Origin: Deuterostichococcus epilithicus
Taxonomy: Eukaryota; Chlorophyta; Trebouxiophyceae; Prasiolales; Stichococcaceae
DNA length: 64,000 nucleotides
Direction: 5' to 3'
NCBI GenBank assembly: GCA_033439295.1
Contig: JAVTLE010000004.1
Span: 1,798,012-1,862,011, forward strand
In this document: positions 55,381 through 64,000 of the stretch, piece by piece
Layout of the letters: every line of letters begins with the position of its first letter
Position numbering within the stretch: the first letter of the stretch is position 1
Translations under genes and position numbers: made by a program
Notes under the pieces: model-generated
What the model saw: the letters and a program-made list of their open reading frames with translations, nothing else
What the model was told of the DNA's origin: nothing
Databases searched by the model: none

Positions 55381-58169
55381 ATGCATCATGACGCGGCGCA
55401 GCCTGCGGCGACGGTGGCGCTCAGCGGGAATCGAGTGCTGACGCTGACGCAGCTGGCAGCTGATGCTGTAGCATGGCAGATTTTGACGTGCAGCTACGGC
55501 CTAGACGCCAACATCGCACGTGAGCCGGTCACAAACGCGCATGCGCATAGTGTGGGGTTGATTTTAGAGACTCCCTCGAAGGGCTCGACCTGCAGTCTGA
55601 GTTTATGAGTGCAGTTGTGGACCGCATCCCGGAGCCGGAGCTGGCGCGCGATGTGTGGGACGCCTGCTGCAAGTGAGGCGCATGCATTGAGCTGCGCTGT
55701 GCATGCCATGCAGGTTCGTTGGTGTGTCGTGCCTTCGTGAGCCTCCTTCGTGAGCACTTTGTACGACATGCATGTGCCTTGTGACAGGAACGAACACGCT
55801 GCCCATGACAGTGCTCTGTCCGGAGTACACGAGGCATTTGCGGCGACATTCTGGTAGGTGGATGGTCCTTCTGTCCCATTCGCCCGCTCATCTGACACGA
55901 ACCCTCCAAGCTGCATGCTGCCCTGCCGCTCGCGCCACCTATGGCCTTTACGGTCACAATATGCACGGCATTCAGTAGGCAAGAAACAGCGCGGAAGGCG
56001 CATGGGTGGAGCGTCATCTGAGCAGCTGGTCCTGCCATCCGCAGGCAGCCGACGTCGATTGAGGTGGACTCGCCAGACCTGCCGTGGCTGCTGGCTTGGG
56101 TCGGGCGGCAGCTGTCCCACCTGCAGCTGTCCGACCCGCGCATCACGAACCTGCACTGGATAGCAGGTGCCTTCCCACGCCGTGCGTCCGATCGCATCCC
56201 CCCACTCGCATGCATGCATCCTCCGCTGCCTAGCGGCGCTCGGGGGGCGCCTCCGCTTTTTCGCCCCGCTGCCAACATTGGCAAAATCCTTTGAGCGCTC
56301 AGAGTGCAGCGCCGGCACGGCAGCGAGCCGCAGCATCAGCTCCTTCTGCGCTGAATGCAAGCTTGTGCGCCGCGACAGGCATGCGAGACATCGTTTGCCT
56401 CAGCCTGCGCGGCTGCGCAGCCTTACCCGCCGGCGCGCTGGCGAGCCTGGTGGGGCTCGGCCACCTGCAGGCCCTGGACCTGGAAGGGCTACAGGGTGTC
56501 CAGGACGCCCCGCTGGCAGTCGCACTGGCGGCGCTGCCGCGGCTGCGCGTCCTGAACGTGTCGCACACCGCCGCAGGCGAGGCAACGCTGGCAGCGCTGA
56601 CATACGCGCACCGAGCCGCCGCATGGGCCCAGGAGTTCGGTGCGCTGCCCCTCACATGAGCAACAGAACAGTGGCTTTCAGGCTGGTGGGTGCCTGGTGC
56701 TTCCATCATCCATCCGCTGGGTCCAAATGTGTGGTTCCGGTCGTTGACTGATTGCGACCGCCGCCGTCACATGGGGCCAGCTGCATTGTATGGCCGTGCA
56801 TTCGAAGCCTTCATGAAGCTCTAGTCCGCTCGCATGCAAAGTCGCGAAATTGTGTCTTTGTGGCGCGATCGTCGAGAAGCTAGCTGCATTAATAGGTTTG
56901 CAGTCGGATTCGAGAACATTTGTCAACGTCTCTGGCCTGCCTTGTAGCCACATGCGCACTGCCGCCTGCAGGGCAGCCGCTGCCGGAGCAGCAGCGCGGC
57001 TGGCGGCCTTCGTCGCTCTGCCACCTGCGCGCAGAGTGCTGCGCCGCAACCGCAGAGGGCGTGACCCACCTGCTGGCGCTGCCGCGGCTGGACTTTCTGG
57101 ACATCCGCGGCACCGCGGCGCTGCAGCATGGCATCCTGCAGAAGCTGGCGCGCCGGTTCCAACTGCAGGTGCTCGACTCTTTCCCACTGTTTCCCATGGA
57201 ATACAGCAATCAGTAAGTTCCAACTGGCGGTAAAGGTACATGACACTGCGGCGCGGCAGCATGGCATAATACTGATGCTGGCGAGTCGATATCCGGGGCA
57301 GCTGAGCTGCTCTACCCCGTCTGCCACTCTCAGAAACAAGAGATGTCGTGCCACTGCGATGGTGCAATGCGGGCGCTGCAGCATCAGCTGGTGCGCCGTG
57401 TCCGGCTGCAGGTGAATGGGCCGCATCCGAAATGCGGAATAGATGTCCAGAGCTTCGAACCTGTGCTGTGGCTTGTGCTGCAGATGTGCCCAGAATGAGG
57501 CGTGCAAAGGCGGCTGAGATGGCGCAAACCCTGCCTTTCCCTGGCACACGCAACAGCTGTCCTCAGTGGGCACATGGCTGCGTGTGTCACACGCACTGAG
57601 GCCTCTTCTGAGGCCATCCTTGCAGAAACGATCAGCTTGGGATGTAAGCGACTCTCTGGTGTACATCCGCAGGTGATACAGGGTGGCGTGCTGGCGTTGA
57701 GCGCGACGCTCGCAGCGGCCGTCATCAACGAGAATGCGGTAGCCTGCATGTGCGGCAGTCCCCCACCAGGTGAACCCGCCTGCATTCGAGCTTTGGAAAT
57801 ACATTTGCATCACGAAGCATAAGATCGTGTCACCAACTGACGGACCCGGATCCACGCCCTCGAAGAGTGGCCCGGCAGGTCTGCCATGCAGCTGTGCGTC
57901 TGCTGCTGTTGCATTCTGTTTTGCATCTTGCAGAGCTCAGCTGATAAGCTTCCTCCAACTGCAGGCGGCGGCACGGGCGACTGGCGGGATGAGTGGGCGG
58001 CGCGTGGCATTGCTGAGATGACGCAGGCGGCGTCGGTCGCCGTCGGCGGCGCCGTGGTGCGCCGCGTGCCCATGGACGGCGACNCCCCTCGGCCGCCCCG
58101 GCGCAGACGCCGTGGGTGGCGCCAGGCTACCGCCGGCCGCGGCCGCCGCGCCAGCACCAGCACTACTGA
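55381..58169 (+). CDS. leucine-rich-repeat protein, C-terminus uncertain
   Basis: Probably a protein-interaction or ubiquitin-ligase adaptor. Exons: 55381-55487, 55568-55672, 56045-56166, 56379-56639, 56972-57168, 57673-57769, 57965 onward, in phase. The N-terminal part (LTQLAADAVAWQILTDSLEG, RIPEPELARDVWDACCK) resembles the region before the repeats in LRR E3 adaptors, though no clear F-box is seen. LRRs: DIVCLSLRGCAALPAGALAS, LGHLQALDLEGLQGVQ, LPRLRVLNVSHTAAGEATLA, LPRLDFLDIRGTAALQHG. The last exon reads GDWRDEWAARGIAEMTQAAS then reaches an ambiguous base at 58084. As written the frame continues to 58401. Another frame after the N gives a more natural end (TPWVAPGYRRPRPP, stop 58167-58169), so the N may hide a lost or gained base. 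Confidence 0.65.
57218..57414 (+). repeat. ghost copies of the LRR exon 56972-57168 end
   Basis: Copies of the exon's last ~60 nt lie at 57218-57282 and 57370-57414. The first keeps GGCAGCATGGCAT and GCTGGCG. The second keeps GGGCGCTGCAGCATC and GGCTGCAGGTG, so the donor itself was copied. They follow the donor, not the acceptor. Confidence 0.75.
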
Positions 58170-58401
58170 CGATGCCCGCAGGTGGGGGGACACCTCCAAT
58201 GATAAGGCATCAGGTCATCCTCGCCTCTCACCTTGGCATCCTGGCCTTGCCGTTCGACTCGACATATTTATATGGCTGCTCCGGCGGCAACCTCTTAGAT
58301 GGCGCAGCAGTCACAGCGGGCACATCTCATTGCCCCGACGTTCTTTTGGCCGGCCTGTAGTCACTGCTGTTGTCCTTTTCCTCACCCTGCCGCCCAGTTG
58401 A

Positions 58402-58924
58402 GATGTTTGACAACTGAATGACATCACTTGCTGCCCTGGCTGTGGCCGTGCGAGTCGCACCATTGCGAAGTCCGGCTGCCTTCGGTTGTCCGGCTTGCTG
58501 GCTAGGGCACAGGTGCTGCCTCACCCCCGTTACCTGAGACAGCAGGAACTTCAGCTCTCGAAAGGCGGAATGCTTGCGGAACGGCCCTGTATTTCGGTCG
58601 TTGCGGCAGCGTTGCTTGCTGGTTGCATCTGTCTGACAAGCACGCTAAGCACGTGACCGCTGCTGTAGCACGCTGACATAGCGGGCTGCACTTGCGCGAG
58701 TAACACTCTTCGGTACTTTTCAAACTAGAAGTGCTTGCATCTCCGGGAATTTTGACGCGCTGTCACCGGCCGACAGTGCGCGAAGACTCTCGCCGGCGTG
58801 TTGTGAACGCCATCGGAACCGAGCACGGAGGTGCAGCCACTTTGAAAGCCGCGACGGCAGCATTTTCGATCGGCGACGATGTTTCAATCTTAGAACAGAA
58901 TAGGTTTGTGGCTCTTGCGCTCCG
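58402..58924. other. region between LRR and MSL genes
   Basis: About 0.5 kb with the LRR 3' UTR and the MSL promoter. No signal stands out. Confidence 0.35.
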
Positions 58925-61900
58925 ATGCAGCCGTCCAATGACGAGTCCAGCGCTGCCAAACTGCTCGGTGACCCTTGGCAGGCAAGCCAAACCCCAGCAG
59001 CTCGGCTGACGCCCGGCTTCACGTACGACGAGGCTTTTGCGGACAGCACATCCCATCCTCTTGTGAGGTGGTCCAGCGCCAGCATCGAGGCCGATTTGCT
59101 GGCTTCCTTTGACGAATTTGGCCGCCCACCTTCCCGCGGTGGCGGCGCCGCAGCCTTGCTCGGCCCTGCAACTGGACAGCATGTCCGATCGATGCCGACG
59201 ACGCAAGCGTCGAGGTGCTTGGGCTCGCGATGAAGCTTGAGGCCGGAACACGCCCAGCATTTGGGCGGCCGCCCTCAGAATTTGTTGCACGCTTCTGAGT
59301 CTGTTGCTCGTTCTAGACGAGGTGGCAAACACAGAACTGAAAAGGATGCCGTTGCGCCTCCTGACAAATGAGCTGCCGGGCCGAGCTGGACAATTGCTAC
59401 GCCGAATACTTATCCGGACTCACGCACCCTTAATGGACTGCCGTTGACGTCCACCTCCACACCCTTGGTGTAGGTCTGCTTCCCCAGGAGTGGAGCCGCG
59501 GCGGATCACCGCACAGCAAGCGCTGCCAGGACCGCCGCCGCCGCCGCCGCCGCCCCGACCCGGCAGTAGCGGCAGGGCCATGGCCCACGATCTCTCTGCG
59601 ACCGATGTGCCCGCGTTCATGCGAGGTGGGTGGCCTGGGAGCAGCGTGCAATCCTCCGAATCATGCGGCTGGTGCATGGTCCCCATCGAGTGTCCATCAC
59701 ATGCCTGCTTTCCAGAATTTGAACCCAGTAAGCTCTGCCTACCAGGTGCATGTGACGGGTGCCCTGTCAAAGGCGCCGCCATGCTGCCAGAGTCCGGACT
59801 GAGGCCTACAAGCAGGTCATTGGATGCGTTGCTCAGCAGCGAATGTGTGGCATTTCCAGGGATTAAGGAGCAACCCCCGCAGGCGGAGCACCAGCCAGCA
59901 GCGACGATCATCTCGGCGGGTGCGCGCAATCGCGGATTCGCTTCCCTGCGGCGTCCCTGCGGCGCCTGGGGCACGGTGCCTGCTCCGGTCTTGACCGCTG
60001 CTACCGTGCTGTGCTGCCTGACCGCTGCTTTTTCAAGTCTAGGCCCTCGGAAGAGCCTCAAGCCTATCCCCTCGGATGAGCGGCCGCGCCAAAATCCCAA
60101 TGAGACGCCACCGCATCTGCCCACAGGTTTCACGGCGGCTGCTCCAGCGCAGTCTCCACCGCCTGAAGACTGTGGCCCGCACCGCCATGTGGCGCTGCGC
60201 ATCCGCAGCCCGATGGACGGTGGCAGCCCAGCCGCCATCAGCAGGGCGTCTTCTGCCAGCCATGAGCAGGCGCCGCTCATGGACCTAGGCCGGGGCAACT
60301 CGTCTGATAAGGGTGGCGGCGGCGCTGCTGGCGGCGGCAGACTGGGTGGCAACAACGGCAGGAGCGACGGCGGCGGGGCGGCGGGCACGCATGTGGCACC
60401 GGAAGATGCAGGGACCTCCACAATCGACGTGAGGCAGCGGCACTGCACGACCTTGCTCGGAGTAACAACTCGTGGTTGACCTCCGATCAGCCTCCTTTGG
60501 CTTTTGTTTGATGCTTGAAACCCAGCAGCCTGTTGCTGCTGATATCGAACCCGGGGGTCTCTCAAACCTGCAGCTGGAGGAGGAGGCCTGGATGCAGGAG
60601 GAGGCGCCTGCTGCTTCCGGTTTCTGGCGGTGCTGCCGCCGCCACTGGCGCGCGGCCATACCCGCGCTGCTGGCGGCCGCCGCACTGAGCGCCGCATCCG
60701 CCCTCCGGCTGCTGCGGCCGCGCCAAGTGCGATTTCAGGGTGTGGTATCCAGGGCAGAAGTCCTGCTGGGCGATATGTATCGGTTTGCGGTGTTGCGGTT
60801 GGTGGCACACGCACATTTCCAGCTTGAGCTAGCCGCTGCAGACGCGACTGCGTGCCAGACGAAACCTTACGTGATCCGGGTGATGTTCAAGTGCTGCAGA
60901 CCTGCGAACTCTCGTGCTGGTGGTCGCTCGCCCAGTGTGGGAATCGGCTGAAATCCTAGATGGGCAGCAGGCACAATCAAAGCAGATGAAGCGACACTCT
61001 GGCTTTGTCAATTTTTGTTTGTGTCGATCCCCACTGCATCTGCAGCAAGCAGTTGCTGCTCGTGAGACATGATTTCAGCGGACCCACAGTCCGTGCTCCA
61101 CAGCAGCCTGCAGCCTCTGCCGCGCGGCTCACCGCCATGCTATGCAAGCCTGAGGCTGTTTCTTGAGGCTGTTGCCTTCCGTCCCGCAGCTGTGGGTGTG
61201 CCTACCGGCGTGGCGGTGGTGCCTGTTTGCCGCCGGCATCGCGCCGGCGTGGTACGCCAGCGCGGTGGTCATGCGCGGCCTGGTGCTGCTCGTAGAGTCC
61301 CGCTGGCTGGCCACCTACCAGGCCCTCTACTACGTCGTCAGCATCCGGGTACGCATCTCGCAGTTCAGGTGGTCGAGAAGGCTGCGGGGCCGCTGGCGGA
61401 GCCTGCTGGCTGGCTGGCCCCCTGTCACGTGTGCCCCCATCTCTGCTGTGCTGTCAGCAACACCCTGGGTGAGGCCCAGGGCACCCATGAAATAACAGTC
61501 CTCAGACAATGCAAACCATGGGATTGGAACCCACAGTCAGGTCGTGAAACTTCGTTTCGAATGGTCAGCACATGATGGCCTCCTGACTTGTTGAGGAAGC
61601 CACCTGCTTCTGACTGGACACTGACATGTGTAGGGATGCTTGCGCGTTCAGTGATGCACCTGGACGTCTAGACTGGTGACGATGTGTGCCGCCCGCACAG
61701 GAGCCGGCGCTGATGGCGGCACGAGCGCTGCTGCTGCTGCCGCTGTTCGTGTTCGTCTTCGGCGACGAGCCGCCGCCGGCAGGCGAGTCTGCAGATGCTG
61801 CCTGGGGCTGGATCGTCTCTGTAAAGGTGGCGTCCTCTGCCCCCTGCCTCTGACATCGGCCGCGTGCCCCCTGCTATCCCACGCCCCCTGCTCCTGAAAT

Positions 61901-64000
61901 CGGCCATGTGCCCTCCCATACGCAACTCCACGACCGATCGCCATCATTGCTGAAGCTCCATTGCTGGAGCTTCGCCGACGAGGGCGGAGCTCGATGCCTG
62001 TTTGGCTGGTGCCGGCGCGGCCAGCGGAGGTTTGATGCAACATCATCTTAGGGTTTCATTTCTGATGAAGCGGGTGGACATGTTGCAGGTGCTGGTGTGC
62101 CTCGTCATTGGCGCGGCAGCAAACGTGCTCAAGACGCTGGCCGCCAAGCTGATGGCCATGCAGTTCCACCGGCAGGCGCACTTTGACAAGATGCAGGACG
62201 CGCTCAGCAAGGTGTGCACCTGGATTTAGGGTTTAGAACCCTGAACTTGTGCGCCTGGACAAGGTTCCCGTCAAGTTCCTGGCAGATGCTGCTCGACCGA
62301 CATCGGCTGCGCATCAGGGCTAGGGCACATCCCGAGCAGGGATGTTGCAGTTGCACTGACCTGCCCTCATGCAGCGTCATCGCAGCCAGTGCACCACCGT
62401 CCAGGACTCCCTCTGAGCACCACCGCGACGGCGCAGGCCCTGAACTGGCTGGACCTTAAAGCCTGCAAAACCTTGTACCCAGTGGTGCCAAAACCCACTG
62501 CATGACTTCCCTCTCCCGCCGCCCCAGGAGTACTTTTTGTTGGCGCTGTCCCAGCCACGCGCGGAGCTGTCTGCCGACGGCGGCACCCCCGCATCAGCCA
62601 GACACAGCGCCTCTGGGCTGCAGGTGGGTGTCCGACCACCCGGCGAACTGTGCACCTCACCACGAAGTCTGGCGGCATGTTAGGGTTTAGGGACTGGGCT
62701 CAGCCGAGCAGCTTGAAGGTCACCCCAGTGGCTTGCTGTTGGCATGACCCGCCACCATCTCGATGCAGACTTTGACTTGCCCCTCCCGGCAGGACCGACT
62801 GAGCCTCGGGCTGCGGCCGCGGCGGCGCGGCGGCCGTGCCGCGCTGGCGCCATCCGTCGGCTTCAAGGCGTCGGTCGCGGGCGAGTTCGCCGAGTTCGTG
62901 GCCGACGTGCGGCGTGGCATGGTGCAGGGCGTGCGCGCAACTACCAGGTGGGAAGGGTTTAGGGTTTTGCTCCACCGGTTGTCTTCTGCTGGCCACCTGC
63001 TCGACCACCATGGCATGCAGCGACATCCTTGCAGAAGTCTGGTGAGCGGCCGGCATGACGTTGACTGGGTCGCCGCCTGATGCATTGCACGCCACCTGTC
63101 CCGCCGGCGCTGGGTGTGCATTTTGCGGCTTCACGGTTTCTCCATCAGCAGCGCGCACGCCACTGCAGTTGCACGACAGTACCGAACTGCAGCGCCGCGT
63201 ACCTGCAACGAAGCTGCTAGCAGCCTCACGCGTGCTGCCGCCTGCAGGTTGCCCCTGCACGCCAGCCGCAGCTTCACGCAGCTGCTCAGCCCGCGCCATG
63301 CCCGCAGCGACGGCGGGCCGCCGCACAGCGGCCGCCAGACCACCAGCCCCCGGGCCGCCGCCGCGGTGCGAGGCACCCCCCACCTCCCCCTGCGCGCCCG
63401 TGAGCCAGCACAGGGTGGTGCCGCCACCCAGGCTGGCAGTGCGCGCACTTGAATGCATAAGGCAGAGGGGAAGGGCGCAGGGCGCTGGACGAATGTCAGA
63501 CAAAGGCAGTGAGCACCCAGTGCCAGCGGCGGCGCTCTCGCTTCATGCGGAGAAGCAATAGGATTTTTTGGCTGTCAGCGCCGAGGCAGCTGTCGGCTCG
63601 ATTGCCCGGGAAATGCTGGCGGCGGGGCCAGCAGGGCTAAAGCCAAGCCGTGGGCGACGGCAGCGGCACAGCGGCACGGTGCAAGCAGTCCGTCCTCGGC
63701 TCACGTGTCAGATTTGGCGCTCACTCGGGCTGCAGGCGGCAGAGCTGGCGGGGCTGGCCAAGGTCGCAGGCGCGCCGGCGGCAGCACGGCTGGCGCGGAT
63801 GGAGAAGCACATGCGCGAGCGCAAGCTGCAGGCGGCAACGCTGACAGAGCGCCTCGCCCGCGTCGACGAGCAGGTGAGTGATTCTGTTTCATCTCCTGCA
63901 GTCTTGTCACGCAACTCCCTGACGACCTCGAACGTCGACGGCGTCCCTGTGCAGGTGGCAGACGTGTCCTGATGCGGCGGCGCAGCATCGCCGCGGCAGC
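58925..64000 (+). CDS. MscS-like (MSL) mechanosensitive channel, 3' end off or near the right edge
   Basis: Plant-type MSL proteins are tension-gated anion channels of the plasma or organelle membrane. Exons: 58925-59138, 59488-59625, 60043-60428, 60574-60726, 61190-61348, 61701-61826, 62089-62211, 62528-62623, 62793-62947, 63248-63365, 63736-63873, all in phase. A long hydrophilic N-terminus starts MQPSNDESSAAKLLGDP. Membrane segments: RAAIPALLAAAALSAASAL, then WCLFAAGIAPAWYASAVVMR, MAARALLLLPLFVFVFG, and VLVCLVIGAAANVLKTLAAK. The last runs into AMQFHRQAHFDKMQDALSKE and YFLLALSQPR, the pattern of plant MSL10-type proteins. The pore/beta domain is not reached. After 63873 a frame ends VADVS-stop at 63972, which may be a wrong join or an early end. 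The N-terminal exon is supported by phase. Confidence 0.8.
59262..59292 (+). repeat. ghost copy of the first MSL exon end
   Basis: ATTTGGGCGGCCGCCCTC parallels ATTTGGCCGCCCACCTTCCC at the end of the exon 58925-59138, about 140 nt downstream of the donor. Confidence 0.55.
61862..61914 (+). repeat. short imperfect tandem repeat in an MSL intron
   Basis: GCCCCCTGCT..TCGGCC..GTG units recur two to three times between about 61840 and 61920 shortly after the donor at 61826. It is a local duplication not copied from an exon. Confidence 0.5.
62048..62968 (+). repeat. cluster of four telomere-type motifs in MSL introns
   Basis: TTAGGGTTT at 62048, TTTAGGGTTTAG at 62225 (14 nt after the donor at 62211), TTAGGGTTTAGGG at 62680 (57 nt after the donor at 62623) and AGGGTTTAGGGTTTT at 62954 (7 nt after the donor at 62947). 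Three of the four follow donors. Confidence 0.8.

Noticed and set aside
61525-61540. tRNA B-box-like sequence (GTGGGTTCCAATCC on the minus strand)
   Set aside because: No A box, acceptor stem or anticodon arm can be built around it. It lies in an MSL intron and is likely chance.
61349-61700. CRISPR-like or regular array among the intron tandem copies
   Set aside because: Copies differ in spacing and sequence, lie in nuclear introns and match exon edges. Nothing resembles a CRISPR array.

Overview
This window is nuclear DNA of a green alga (Chlorophyta, probably a core chlorophyte). The evidence is the gene set (a UV-B receptor of the UVR8 type, an LHC-like thylakoid protein, a Psb32/TLP18.3-type TPM protein, organelle-type transit peptides), GC-rich sequence, many short exons with GT-AG and a few GC-AG introns, TGTAA-type 3' signals and plant-type (TTTAGGG) telomere motifs. 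I cannot name the genus. No rRNA, tRNA, CRISPR array or intact mobile element was recognised.

Layout, left to right: (A) J-domain/FN3 protein, minus, 1-6559, runs off the left edge; (B) alanine:glyoxylate aminotransferase 2, plus, 7011-11934; (C) TPM-domain thylakoid protein, minus, about 12974-15400; (D) F-box protein with a SPRY-like region, minus, 16888-20605; (E) Cys-rich conserved protein of unknown function, minus, 21723-25159; (F) WBP11 splicing factor, plus, 25626-29391; (G) CWF19L2/CwfJ spliceosome protein, minus, 30348-38362; (H) a 57-residue basic protein, plus, 38860-39214; a 2.5 kb stretch with no recognised gene; (I) UVR8, plus, 41736-46483; (J) three-helix LHC-like protein, minus, 47541-50552; (K) WD40 protein with a transit-like N-terminus, minus, 51626-54801; (L) leucine-rich-repeat protein, plus, 55381 to about 58169; (M) MscS-like (MSL) channel, plus, 58925 to the right edge. 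A/B, E/F, G/H and K/L are divergent pairs with 450-580 bp between start codons. B/C, F/G and I/J are convergent.

I assembled exons by hand from splice signals, reading phase and family similarity. For A, B, D, F, H, I, J, K and most of G and M the exon lengths add up in phase, which is a strong internal check. No transcript data were available.

The most striking feature is not a gene. Many introns hold one to three decayed direct copies of the edge of the neighbouring exon together with its splice site. They precede acceptors or follow donors, are about 65-100% alike by eye, and often carry in-frame stops. More than 25 such 'boundary ghosts' occur in at least nine of the thirteen genes, so this looks like a genome-wide way of making or lengthening introns. 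A second recurrent signal is a short telomere-type motif placed 1-15 nt after several 5' splice sites.
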